Position numbers and translations under genes: made by a program. From assembly GCF_014212015.1 (NCBI RefSeq), contig NZ_JACJVN010000072.1:1-34234 (forward strand): a stretch of DNA of 34,234 nt, read 5' to 3'. This stretch comes from Cohnella lubricantis (lineage in GTDB: Bacteria > Bacillota > Bacilli > Paenibacillales > Paenibacillaceae). The notes beneath the pieces were generated by a model. The model was not told where the DNA came from and did not search any database. It worked only from the letters and a program-made list of their open reading frames with translations. Positions within the stretch are counted from its first letter, which is position 1. Each line of letters starts with the position of its first letter. Below are positions 18,134-26,179 of this stretch, in pieces.

Positions 18134-18191
18134 AAAAAAGCGCGCAACCCCGAAACCAAGCTAATGTAGCAGCCTAGTTCGGAATGCGCGC
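18134..18191 (-). terminator. Terminator after the acyltransferase gene
   Basis: Minus-strand GCGCGCA...CCGAA pairs with a TTTCGG...TGCGCGC arm around a long loop with some mismatches, followed by TTTTTTG. Confidence 0.7.
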
Positions 18192-18224
18192 CTATGAGGT
18201 TCCTTTGCGGTTCCTTGCTTTGCC

Positions 18225-19421
18225 CTACGAACCGATCGTCTCTCCCGCCCGTTGACCCGCGGGCCGACCGGCCTGCGGCTTGGCTCTTCCAGCAGGCCTG
18301 TTGCCAAGCAGATATTCTGCTCCCGGCACCCAACGGAACGTGGACGCCGCTACTGCCCAGGCAAGGAACAGACAGACGGGAACACCGGCGTACATCCAGA
18401 TCAGGTACGTGAGCGAATCGGGTGCGATGGTATAACGGAACCTGCGATAAGCGAGCAGGAACACCGGATGCAGCAAATAGATCGCGAACGACAGCCCGCC
18501 CAGACGGGACAGGAAGCCGACGACGGAGGACGACGCTCCGCGATAGATCCAGAACGCGGCTTGCAGGAGCACGAACACCGACAACAGCGTATGCAGGTTC
18601 CACAGCGCTTCATACCAGGTCGAATTGACCCATATGCCGTAGGCTCTGCCATTGTGGTACAGCTGAACGTGGATGAGCGCGGCTGCCAGCCAGCTGCCCC
18701 ACACCGCCAGCGTCGCCGTGCGCAGCGCCGCCGACTGGCGCCGGAAGCCGGTTGTCAGCCATGGGCGCAGCTTGTCGAAGTGAACGGCTAGGAACAATCC
18801 GAGCAGATAATAGGACATATACGTCGGTGCGTAGCTGCCCTTGTTCGGGAGAACCAAGACGTACTTGTTCCAGAGCACGAATCCCCATTCGATCGCAAGT
18901 CCGATCGGCACCGCCCAAGCGACCAGTCGCCGGAAGCGTTGGAACAACCAGAGAACAAGCGGGAATAAGACATAGAACTGCAGGTTGATGAACACGAAGT
19001 ACAAATGAGTGTAGGCCGTGCCTGTCGCCAGCTTCAGTCCGAACGTCTGGAGGATGGAAGCCAGGGGCGGGTGATCCGTCACATAGAATGCTTGAACCAG
19101 CGTGTAATAACAGAGAGAGGCGGCCACGTAGGGGGCGATGATGTAGAGCAGACGCTTCTTGTAGAACCGGGAGAGCAGGCTTCGATTCACCGGCGTACCG
19201 AAATAATTGTAGAACAGAACGAAGCTGCTGAGGAAGATAAAACAAGGCGTTCCGTACTTGAAGAAGATGTTCATCAGGTTGACCAGGTAATAATAAGGCG
19301 ATGCAGACGCTTGGCCAGCCGCCGCGAAGGAGGAGGCATGCACGTGAATGACGCCCAGAATGGCGAACGCTCTGTACAGGTCAAGTTCGGGGAGTCGTTC
19401 CCTGCGTGCGGTTGTTGTCAT
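18225..19421 (-). CDS. Acyltransferase family 3 membrane protein
   Basis: 398 residues from ATG 19421, which follows AGGAG; upstream in-frame starts would overlap the yabE terminator. About ten hydrophobic helices. The N-terminus has ELDLYRAFAILGVIHVHAS, the AT3 pattern in which an arginine and a histidine in the first helices are functional, followed by YGTPCFIFLSSFVLFYN. Such proteins O-acylate (often O-acetylate) cell-surface glycans or peptidoglycan. The C-terminal tail is basic, Gly/Arg-rich and cytosolic-looking. In B. subtilis yabE is next to rnmV, so this gene is an addition, with its own flanking terminators. The acceptor substrate cannot be read from sequence. Confidence 0.88.
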   Translation of the reverse strand: MTTTARRERLPELDLYRAFAILGVIHVHASSFAAAGQASASPYYYLVNLMNIFFKYGTPCFIFLSSFVLFYNYFGTPVNRSLLSRFYKKRLLYIIAPYVAASLCYYTLVQAFYVTDHPPLASILQTFGLKLATGTAYTHLYFVFINLQFYVLFPLVLWLFQRFRRLVAWAVPIGLAIEWGFVLWNKYVLVLPNKGSYAPTYMSYYLLGLFLAVHFDKLRPWLTTGFRRQSAALRTATLAVWGSWLAAALIHVQLYHNGRAYGIWVNSTWYEALWNLHTLLSVFVLLQAAFWIYRGASSSVVGFLSRLGGLSFAIYLLHPVFLLAYRRFRYTIAPDSLTYLIWMYAGVPVCLFLAWAVAASTFRWVPGAEYLLGNRPAGRAKPQAGRPAGQRAGETIGS

Positions 19422-19501
19422 AATCCATCGGCTCCTGGCATCGTTAGATTGGTGGAGGAATCTGTTGACGATTCGTTCAGGAATTGGAAAGTATATGATG
19501 C

Positions 19502-19528
19502 AAAAAGAAGAGGCTTGACGCCTCTTCT
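19502..19528 (-). terminator. Rho-independent terminator after yabE
   Basis: Minus-strand AGAAGAGGC pairs perfectly with GCCTCTTCT around a 5-nt loop, followed by TTTTG. It fixes the acyltransferase start to a codon after this point. Confidence 0.88.
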
Positions 19529-19625
19529 CATACAACTTGCCGCGTAACCATTCTTTCGACCTTACGATGCGCGCCTGTGTTGGCACCCCTAGGCGCAGGT
19601 GAACTTGTGAGCCAAGCCAGGCTCC

Positions 19626-20786
19626 TTATACGGAGGACGGCTTGGTCGGTCCGATCAAGTAGACGGTATGGCCCCGCTTCTTGCCGAACTTGTTGGCGTA
19701 GCTCAGACTGTCGTAATAAACGTCGATCTTCTTGCCCTTGATCGCGCTGCCCGTATCTTCGGCGCGGCGGAAGCCGATGCCTTCGATATAGACCCACCAG
19801 CCCAGCGGAATGACATCCGGATCGACAGAGATCGTCCGTCCTTCCGACACCTTAGTGCCAGAAGCCGTAATGCCGTAGCCGGGATCGCCCTTGTCCTTGC
19901 CGGTCGATTCCGGCCCGGCCGTATAGGCGGTTAAGGTAACGTTGGTCAGCACTTTCTTGACTTTGACCGATTGTCCATTCACTTGCAGCGTCTTCTGGTC
20001 TGCTGAAGCTTCTGCCTTCGGATCATACGAGAGTGTCGTGACAGCCGGCTTCTTCTTCGTGCCGACGGCTACGATCTTCGGTACGGCAGCCTGCGCGACC
20101 TCTTTGGACACCATGCGGTCGCTGACGAGACGTCCGTCCTCGTATACCTTTTCGAATTTTTTGACAATCAAACCTTCTTTGCCGGCTTGCACCTGCTTCA
20201 ACTTGCCTTGCAGCAAGCTGGCGTCATTCTTCTTCTCGACCGTGAACTCGACCGGGTACTTCGCTTCGAACACCTTCTTCTCGACGCGTACGACACGGAT
20301 CTTCATGCCGTCATAGACGGCCGTATCCGGATCCGGATAGAGCTTGTCGTCGGTGTCGAGCGTGACGTTAAGATTAGCCAGGGCTTCCCTAACCGTTCGC
20401 GCTGTTGTAAATTCGGCCTTGCTCATCCCATCGGCGATTAGCGTTATGCCCTTCGCCCGCTCAATGACAATCGTGCTGCCATTGTTCAAATCGGCGTTCA
20501 AAGGCTGTGATATCTGATCGTACGGACCTACGGCAATTTTGCTCTCTTCCAGAAGCGATTGCACGTCGGAAGTGCGTGTCTTAATGACGGTAGATTTACC
20601 GCCGTCCACAACGGTCACGCTCATGGCGGACGCGCCGTGCAGCAGCATTAGAAAAAAGATGGTTAGAGCAAAAGAGAGAATTGCGCTCAAGAGAATCAAA
20701 CGCAAATGCTCATGCTTCCACCGCGCTGCGATAAGCCTGCCGGTCGGTCGCGGATCATGGGTGTCCCCAAATGGAACAAAGCCCAT
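19626..20786 (-). CDS. yabE: YabE-like cell-wall protein (DUF348, G5 and 3D domains)
   Basis: 386 residues; ATG 20786 follows GAAGGAGG. A basic N-terminus and one membrane helix (about 28-52) anchor or export it. Two DUF348 repeats follow (about 55-155; VTVVDGGKSTVIKTRTSDV, LIADGMSKAEFTTARTV), then a G5-like region (about 160-250) and a C-terminal 3D domain (about 285-380) with its aspartates (TISVDPDVIPLG, EDTGSAIKGKKIDVYYDS). Relatives resemble resuscitation-promoting factors and are predicted peptidoglycan lytic enzymes. A c-di-AMP riboswitch with terminator precedes it, as for other cell-wall hydrolase genes under c-di-AMP control. Confidence 0.93.
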   Translation of the reverse strand: MGFVPFGDTHDPRPTGRLIAARWKHEHLRLILLSAILSFALTIFFLMLLHGASAMSVTVVDGGKSTVIKTRTSDVQSLLEESKIAVGPYDQISQPLNADLNNGSTIVIERAKGITLIADGMSKAEFTTARTVREALANLNVTLDTDDKLYPDPDTAVYDGMKIRVVRVEKKVFEAKYPVEFTVEKKNDASLLQGKLKQVQAGKEGLIVKKFEKVYEDGRLVSDRMVSKEVAQAAVPKIVAVGTKKKPAVTTLSYDPKAEASADQKTLQVNGQSVKVKKVLTNVTLTAYTAGPESTGKDKGDPGYGITASGTKVSEGRTISVDPDVIPLGWWVYIEGIGFRRAEDTGSAIKGKKIDVYYDSLSYANKFGKKRGHTVYLIGPTKPSSV

Positions 20787-20985
20787 TTTCTCGTTCCTCC
20801 TTCATAGCCCCGCCGTCGATTGCATAAAGCATAAACTTCGTCTGACGCGACTATCCATTTGTGATAACGGCGCGGACAACTCGTGTGGAGCGGCATTCAC
20901 ACGGTTGATTCGCCGCCTTGTCCAGCAGCAAGTCCCTGAGGCTTATTTCCTGTTCTATCCCGCTGTTGTGCCAAAAATGGGCAAC

Positions 20986-21022
20986 AAAAAAAGCCGAACG
21001 ACAGAGGATCTGTTCGTGGCTT
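20986..21022 (-). terminator. Riboswitch expression-platform terminator
   Basis: Minus-strand AAGCC-A-CGAAC pairs with GTTCG-GCTT (one bulge), followed by seven T. It sits about 50 nt after the aptamer and 200 nt before the yabE start. In OFF-type ydaO switches, bound c-di-AMP favours this terminator. Confidence 0.8.
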
Positions 21023-21071
21023 CCGCAGCGAGTAGTAGATTGGGAAGTGGGCAGCACGAGGTGACCTCTCT

Positions 21072-21260
21072 CTAACACGCTTACGAGGTTAGCTGTCGGG
21101 TTCGGGCACAGAGAGTTGCCCTATTCGCCATTCGGTCCAGCCCATTCGGCTCTTCTAAGACGAAATTCACCCCAAGATTGCTCAGCCGCATTCGGACGAA
21201 TGGATTAATTCGTACGGTTGCGTCGGGTCCCCCGTTCTCCTCATCGGAGATTAAGCGTAC
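21072..21260 (-). promoter_or_regulatory. c-di-AMP riboswitch (ydaO/yuaA class)
   Basis: The minus strand carries the class landmarks in order: ACGCTTAATCTCC, a GGGGGACCC step, CTTGGGGTGAAT, a GCCGAATGGG segment, then GGGCAACTC and CCCGAACCCGACAGCTAACC followed by TCGTAAGCGT. The ACGCTT and AAGCGT ends form the closing stem. A terminator follows. With the promoter and leader it fills the 20787-21445 gap, in which no gene is seen. Recognition is from memory of the consensus. Confidence 0.93.
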
Positions 21261-21296
21261 TGGAAAAGGGATGCCATATTCAAACTCTTGTTGCTC

Positions 21297-21326
21297 ATCA
21301 TAACCTCTTGGCGCTAAAGGTGTAAA
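21297..21326 (-). promoter_or_regulatory. sigma-A promoter of the riboswitch-yabE transcript
   Basis: Minus-strand TTTACA (21321-21326), an 18-nt spacer and TATGAT (21297-21302), placed about 37 nt before the aptamer. Confidence 0.7.
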
Positions 21327-21445
21327 GAAGCCGCAAAGGACGAAATTGACCGTTATACGGTAAAAATCATCCTTATTTGCGACATTTTCAATTAGAAATC
21401 AACTTTATCGGAGAGAAAGTCAATTTTTCTCTTAATGAAAGCGAT

Positions 21446-22219
21446 TTATCTCCCGAGGCCCAAGCAGCGGATGCTATTTCGCGTCGTTAATTTTTCAATT
21501 TCTTCCAAAGAAATCCCTTTTATTACCGCCGCTTCCTGTGCAACCAGACGGACATAAGCCGATTCATTGCGCTTGCCTCGATATGGATGCGGAGCCAGAT
21601 AAGGGGAATCTGTCTCGATGAGCAGGCGGTCGTCCGGCACCTTCGCGAGCACTTCCTTCGGAACCCTTGCATTCTTGAACGTAACCGGCCCGCCGAACGA
21701 GATATAGAAGTTTAGATCCAGACACTGCTTGGCGGTCTCCCAACTGCCAGAGAAGCAATGCATGATCCCGCCCACTTCCGACGCGCCTTCTTCCTTCAGC
21801 AGGCGGACGACATCCTCGTGCGCATCCCGATTATGAATGATGATCGGCTTCTTCAACTTCTTGGCCAGGCGGATCTGCTCCCGGAATACCGTGTGCTGAA
21901 TGTCCTTAGGCGAGGTGTCCCAATAATAGTCCAATCCGATCTCTCCGATGGCGACGACCTTCGGATGCGCACAGAGCGATTCGATCCAGGCGAGATCTTC
22001 CTCAAGCTTCATATCAATTGCATCGGTCGGGTGCCAGCCGACCGCCGCATAGATGAAGGGATAACGCTCCGCCAGCGCCATTGTCGTCGGAATCGTCTCA
22101 CGGTTGAAGCCGATGTTCACGATCGTCTCGACGCCGGCTTCAAGCGCTCTTTGGATCGTCTCTTCTCGATCGTCGTCGAACTTCGGCGAATCGAGATGGG
22201 CGTGTGTGTCGATTAGCAT
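21446..22219 (-). CDS. tatD: TatD-family metal-dependent deoxyribonuclease
   Basis: 257 residues with the family metal ligands: DTHAHLDSP at the N-terminus, GEIGLDYYW, IIHNRDAHED, MHCFSGSW and ETDSPYLAPHPYRGK. AAAGGAG precedes the ATG. TatD enzymes are 3'-5' DNases, and the family also includes D-aminoacyl-tRNA deacylase-like members. In B. subtilis yabD follows metS; here it follows an HD-domain gene. Confidence 0.95.
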   Translation of the reverse strand: MLIDTHAHLDSPKFDDDREETIQRALEAGVETIVNIGFNRETIPTTMALAERYPFIYAAVGWHPTDAIDMKLEEDLAWIESLCAHPKVVAIGEIGLDYYWDTSPKDIQHTVFREQIRLAKKLKKPIIIHNRDAHEDVVRLLKEEGASEVGGIMHCFSGSWETAKQCLDLNFYISFGGPVTFKNARVPKEVLAKVPDDRLLIETDSPYLAPHPYRGKRNESAYVRLVAQEAAVIKGISLEEIEKLTTRNSIRCLGLGR

Positions 22220-22240
22220 GTCGTAGGTTGTCTCCTTTCG

Positions 22241-23533
22241 TTACAGCCCGAATAGCTCGCGGGTGGATGGCTTCAGGCGCGAGGCGCGCTCCCGCAGCTC
22301 TTCTTCCGGATAATAAATAGCATACTTCCCTTGGTGCAGGCCCGCGATCGACTTGATGATGTCCGATCGGGCCGAGATCTCCGACACGCGATCCTTCTCG
22401 TCTAGAATCAGAATCGGCGGTTTGTCCTTCGCATCCGGGGCCGTGCCGGGCTTGTAGACATCATAAGGAAGATCGATCGGCGTATCCACTTCCAGGTGAT
22501 ACTCCGGATTCAGGCCGATCGCCAGCCATTCTTCCCGCAATCCGTTCAAGAACGCTTCATCTATGCTCTCTACCGTAATGTACTTGTAGAGCTGCCGATG
22601 AAGGAACCTGCGGCACAGATCCGACAGCAGCTCATCCGACTCCCGAATCCACTGGTTGAACGCGGTCTGGACAATTGAGTCGTCCAGCGACAGATAAGCG
22701 TCCACCGTCATCTTCCGCTCGAACAGCTGAGCCAGCTGCGGCAGCAGGAACGCGAAGCGGTAGCCGCTCTGGTACAGCTCGCCGGCCCGCCGGAAGATCT
22801 GCCGGAGCAGCATGTCCGAGCTTCGGGTGACGGGGTGGAAGTACACCTGCCAATACATCTGATAACGAGCCATCAAGTAGGCTTCGACCGCATGCATGCC
22901 GCTCTCCTTCACGACTATCGCATCCTTATGCGGCCTCATGACGCGAAGCAGACGATCCAGATCGAACGATCCATAATTCACTCCTGTGAAATAGGCATCG
23001 CGGAGCAAATAATCCATGCGGTCGGCATCCATCTGGCTGGAGACCAGGCTGACCACGATCGGCTTGTCATAGGTCTTGCGGATGACGGAAGCGACCTTGT
23101 CGGGGAATTCTTCGCCTGCTTCCCGCAGCACGCGATTAATGGATGTGTCGCCTAACACGATATCGCACGTCCATTTCTCATGATCCGTTTGGAACACATG
23201 CTCGATCGCATGAGAGAATGGTCCATGTCCGACATCGTGCAACAAAGAAGCGCATAAGCTTACCAATTTTTCCTCTTGCGGCCAGTCCTTATATCCATTA
23301 CGCTCAAATTGATTAATGATTTTGCGCGTGATCTCATAGACGCCAAGCGAGTGCGAGAATCGGCTATGCTCCGCACCGTGGAACGTCAGATAAGTTGTGC
23401 CTAGTTGCCGAATCCGGCGCAGCCTTTGAAATTCCGGTGTATTGATCAGCTTCCAGATCGTCATGTCATGCACGTATACCGAATGATGCACCGGGTCTTT
23501 GAAGACCTTCTCCTCCTGCAATTGACGCTGCAT
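22241..23533 (-). CDS. HD-domain phosphohydrolase (YwfO-like, dGTPase-related)
   Basis: 430 residues; GGAGGTG precedes the ATG at 23533. HD motif residues are visible: GAEHSRFSHSLGV, then ASLLHDVGHGPFSHAIEH (the HD pair plus following histidines), and SSQMDADRMDYLLRDAYFTG. This is the arrangement of SAMHD1/dNTPase-like HD proteins such as B. subtilis YwfO. The likely activity is hydrolysis of dNTPs or related nucleotides; the exact substrate is not readable. It is followed by tatD 21 nt downstream and divergent from abrB, sharing a region with several Spo0A-box matches. In B. subtilis ywfO is elsewhere. Confidence 0.9.
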   Translation of the reverse strand: MQRQLQEEKVFKDPVHHSVYVHDMTIWKLINTPEFQRLRRIRQLGTTYLTFHGAEHSRFSHSLGVYEITRKIINQFERNGYKDWPQEEKLVSLCASLLHDVGHGPFSHAIEHVFQTDHEKWTCDIVLGDTSINRVLREAGEEFPDKVASVIRKTYDKPIVVSLVSSQMDADRMDYLLRDAYFTGVNYGSFDLDRLLRVMRPHKDAIVVKESGMHAVEAYLMARYQMYWQVYFHPVTRSSDMLLRQIFRRAGELYQSGYRFAFLLPQLAQLFERKMTVDAYLSLDDSIVQTAFNQWIRESDELLSDLCRRFLHRQLYKYITVESIDEAFLNGLREEWLAIGLNPEYHLEVDTPIDLPYDVYKPGTAPDAKDKPPILILDEKDRVSEISARSDIIKSIAGLHQGKYAIYYPEEELRERASRLKPSTRELFGL

Positions 23534-23577
23534 CTCTTACACCTCCGAAGTTTTTTCTCAAAAAAATCGACACCAAT

Positions 23578-23606
23578 TGCCGAAACTTTTGTCGAATAAT
23601 GTCGTT
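23578..23606. promoter_or_regulatory. Distal cluster of Spo0A boxes
   Basis: TGCCGAA (23578-23584) and TGTCGAA (23590-23596) match TGNCGAA exactly, and TGTCGTT (23600-23606) is a 5 of 7 match in the same 10-bp phase. The cluster lies about 45 bp before the HD-gene start and about 110 bp upstream of the abrB -35. Confidence 0.55.
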
Positions 23607-23713
23607 TAATGATGTATAGGAATTGGGTCCGTTTTCATTCGCCTCAATCGTATCTTTTCCAGTATAGCCCTTTGTATTCTAGTGTTCTATTAGAAATATC
23701 TATGAAAACACGG

Positions 23714-23742
23714 TTGACTTATATGGGAATGGTTGGTATGAT
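23714..23742 (+). promoter_or_regulatory. sigma-A promoter of abrB
   Basis: TTGACT (23714-23719), a 17-nt spacer and TATGAT (23737-23742). Confidence 0.8.
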
Positions 23743-23765
23743 AGATAGCGATAATTCGTAGAAAA

Positions 23766-23782
23766 TGTCGAATAATGACGAA
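23766..23782 (+). promoter_or_regulatory. Tandem Spo0A boxes downstream of the abrB promoter
   Basis: TGTCGAA (23766-23772) and TGACGAA (23776-23782), both exact 0A boxes 10 bp apart, just downstream of the expected transcription start. The pair is the same as I recall for the B. subtilis abrB promoter, where Spo0A~P represses. Confidence 0.85.
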
Positions 23783-23855
23783 ATCAAAATTCATTTTCGA
23801 TTCGAATCCGGATTTGAATCTAATTTATTTTAACCTGAAAAAGGGGAGTTTCCAA

Positions 23856-24110
23856 ATGATGAAATCTACTGGAATTGTGCGTAAGGTCGACGAGCTGGGA
23901 CGGGTAGTTATTCCGATCGAGCTGCGCCGAACGCTGGGCATTGGCGAGAAGGACGCGCTTGAGATTTACGTCGACGGCGAGCGCATCATGCTGAAGAAGT
24001 ACGAGCCTGCCTGCATCTTCTGCGGCAACGCAGAGAGCGTCATCTACTTCAAAGGCAAAATTGTTTGCAGAGATTGTTTGAAGGATTTACCTACACCTGT
24101 GACAAATTAA
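23856..24110 (+). CDS. abrB: Transition-state regulator AbrB with Cys-rich C-terminus
   Basis: 84 residues from ATG 23856, which follows AAAGGGGAG; a second ATG comes next. Residues 1-50 are nearly the B. subtilis AbrB DNA-binding domain (MKSTGIVRKVDELGRVVIP, ELRRTLGIGEKDALEIYVDG). After KKYEPA the usual AbrB tetramerisation tail is replaced by CIFCGN, a short spacer and CRDC, which looks like a small zinc ribbon. AbrB represses stationary-phase, biofilm and sporulation genes during growth and is itself repressed by Spo0A~P. It is the only regulator on the plus strand in this stretch, as in B. subtilis. About 5 residues follow the last Cys pair before TPVTN. Confidence 0.95.
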   Translation: MMKSTGIVRKVDELGRVVIPIELRRTLGIGEKDALEIYVDGERIMLKKYEPACIFCGNAESVIYFKGKIVCRDCLKDLPTPVTN

Positions 24111-24117
24111 AGAATTG

Positions 24118-24213
24118 TGTGCTATAATAAGACACAAGTCTAACTAATTGTTAATTCTAACCTTTTTATATCTCCTTTCACCCTCCCGAGAGAAGTTCGG
24201 GAGGGATTTTTTT
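24118..24213 (+). terminator. abrB terminator, preceded by a stray TATAAT
   Basis: CCCTCCCGA (24181-24189) pairs perfectly with TCGGGAGGG (24197-24205), followed by seven T. A TATAAT at 24122-24127 with a weak GTGACA 19 nt upstream could also start a short RNA of roughly 80 nt ending here. Confidence 0.75.
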
Positions 24214-24253
24214 ACGTATCCGCGTCGAAAATGTGGTTGGGCTTCCGGCCAAG

Positions 24254-25201
24254 CTATTCCTCTTCGCCGAGCAGCGCCTGATAAACGTCTCGCCTGGACA
24301 AGCCGCGGTCGCGGGCGGCCAATCGCATCGCCTCTTTCCGTTGCCGCCCCTGCTCCTCGTAATGCGCCACATGCGCTCCCATCGTCAGCGCCGACCACCA
24401 ATTCTCCTGCCCGTCGGCCCCGCTTGTACCCGTATCCGAGACGGATTTCCCCCTAGTTCCTTCTATTATAATGCAACACTCCCCGAGGGGTGGATGCTCT
24501 TCCAAATACTCCGCGCACGCAAGCGCTGTGCCGCGGATTGCTTCCTCGTGCCGCTTCGTCAGCTCGCGCACGATCGCCGCGCGGCGGTCGCCCCAGCGCT
24601 CCGCCAGTGCTAGCAACGTCTTCTTCAGCCGATGCGGCGCCTCGTAGAGCAGAATCGTGCCCGGTTCCGCGGCGATGCCGTCGAGGAACCGGTCCATGCC
24701 CTTGCGTTCGCGCGGCGGGAAGCCCGCGAACAAGAACCGGTCCGTCGGCAGCCCGGACATGATGAGCGCCGACAGGGCCGCATTGGCTCCCGGGATCGGC
24801 ACGACCGGGATGCCGCGGCTGACCGCCTCCGCTGCCAGATCCGCCCCGGGATCGGAGATAGCGGGAAGACCCGCGTCGCTGATGAGCGCGATACTCTGCC
24901 CTTCTTGCAGCAGCCGGATCAGCTCCGGACCGCTCGCATCCTTGTTGTGCTCATGGTAGCTGACGAGCCGCTTGCTGACGATCTCGAAGTGCGTCAGCAG
25001 CTTGCGCGACTGCCGCGTATCCTCCGCGGCGATCAAATCCGCTTCGCGCAGCGTGCGGATCGCCCGGAACGTCATATCCTCCAGGTTGCCGATCGGCGTC
25101 GCCACCAGATAGAGCGTCCCGGGCTTCTCGCGCGCAGCGAAGCTCTTCTGCACTTGCACCTGCGCCCAGCCGTGCGCTTCAACGTTGTCCCGCTCCATCA
25201 T
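24254..25201 (-). CDS. rsmI: 16S rRNA (C1402-2'-O)-methyltransferase RsmI
   Basis: 315 residues. The ATG overlaps the trmN6 stop (ATGA), so the two are translationally coupled. SAM-dependent tetrapyrrole-methylase fold: GTLYLVATPIGNLEDMTFRA (starting near residue 28), AAEDTRQSRKLLTHF, SDAGLPAISDPG, and LYEAPHRLKKTL. It 2'-O-methylates C1402 of 16S rRNA. The N-terminal 27 residues are a longer leader than usual. B. subtilis has yazA between yabB and rsmI; here it is missing. Confidence 0.96.
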   Translation of the reverse strand: MMERDNVEAHGWAQVQVQKSFAAREKPGTLYLVATPIGNLEDMTFRAIRTLREADLIAAEDTRQSRKLLTHFEIVSKRLVSYHEHNKDASGPELIRLLQEGQSIALISDAGLPAISDPGADLAAEAVSRGIPVVPIPGANAALSALIMSGLPTDRFLFAGFPPRERKGMDRFLDGIAAEPGTILLYEAPHRLKKTLLALAERWGDRRAAIVRELTKRHEEAIRGTALACAEYLEEHPPLGECCIIIEGTRGKSVSDTGTSGADGQENWWSALTMGAHVAHYEEQGRQRKEAMRLAARDRGLSRRDVYQALLGEEE

Positions 25202-25980
25202 TCGCTTCCCCCCAGTTCGCCTCGACGGCCGTAGAATACGTCGAGCAGCTCCTTCGTGTATTGCTTGTCCTCGCCGTACACGATCAGAGGCGGCTGCACC
25301 CTCAGCTCCGGCTTGCCGTCGCGAAGCGCTTCGATCAGCACCATGTTCGCTTCCGCACCCGCTCGCGGATGGACGAATCGAATCCGCTTCGGCTCCAAGC
25401 GGTAACGGCGCAGCATCTCCGCAATCTCCGCCAGCCGGGACGGCCGATGAACCATCGACACTCGGCCGCCTGTCCGCACGAGCCGCATCGCTGCCGCCGC
25501 CACATCCTCCAGCGTACAGCCGATCTCATGGCGAGCCAACGCCACATGCGCGTTCTCCTTGTGCTCCCCGGTGCCTACTGGCATATATGGAGGATTTACC
25601 GTTATGGCGTCATAAATTCCGTTGCCTGTCCCCGCATACTGCTTCAGATCCGCTTCGATGATGCGAATTCGCGGCCCAAGGCCGTTAAGAGCCACGCTTC
25701 GGCGCGCCATGTCCGCCAGCCGCGGCTGAATCTCCACGCCGTCGATGTCCGCCTTCGTGCGCGTGGCGAGCAGCAGCGGCACGACGCCATTGCCGGTGCA
25801 CAGATCCAGTACGCGCCCGCGCTGCGGCACTCCCGCGAAGCGCGCGAGCAGCACGGCGTCCAGCGAGAAGCTGAACACTTCAGCGCTCTGGATGATCTTC
25901 ATCTCATAGGTCAGCAGGTCGTCTACCCGTTCACCTGGCTGCAGCTCTACCTCATGCGGCATTGTCCCTAACCATCCCAT
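25198..25980 (-). CDS. trmN6: tRNA1(Val) (A37-N6)-methyltransferase, YabB/TrmN6 family
   Basis: 260 residues; AAGGAATG precedes the ATG. Rossmann methyltransferase motifs: VLDLCTGNGVVPLLLA (SAM loop), VEIQPRLADMARRSV, and the N6-adenine catalytic VNPPY. The C-terminal segment (FVHPRAGAEANMVLIEA) is typical of the YabB family. Assignment to tRNA1(Val) A37 rests on the E. coli family member. It lies between yabA and rsmI. Confidence 0.92.
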   Translation of the reverse strand: MGWLGTMPHEVELQPGERVDDLLTYEMKIIQSAEVFSFSLDAVLLARFAGVPQRGRVLDLCTGNGVVPLLLATRTKADIDGVEIQPRLADMARRSVALNGLGPRIRIIEADLKQYAGTGNGIYDAITVNPPYMPVGTGEHKENAHVALARHEIGCTLEDVAAAAMRLVRTGGRVSMVHRPSRLAEIAEMLRRYRLEPKRIRFVHPRAGAEANMVLIEALRDGKPELRVQPPLIVYGEDKQYTKELLDVFYGRRGELGGSE

Positions 25981-26179
25981 CCCATAACATTCCTTCTTAG
26001 CTTACTTGATTTGGCGAACGATTGCACCTGTCTGGGCGGCGCCATGGCTGCTCCATGGCTGTTCCAGCACAGTACCAGCGCTGTCCGTGCGACGGCTTGC
26101 TTCGATTCCCGTCGTGCTCATTCGAGGTCACCAAAAAAAACCGCCCGTCACAGTGGACGGGCGGCTTCTACATCCGCGA

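Noticed and set aside
20696..21078. Minus-strand frames of 66 and 75 codons between the riboswitch and yabE
   Set aside because: They overlap the riboswitch terminator or the yabE start and show no family pattern; the region is a leader.
21060..21445. T-box leader (considered because metS is a neighbour in B. subtilis)
   Set aside because: No T-box motif was seen, and the conserved blocks match the ydaO class instead.
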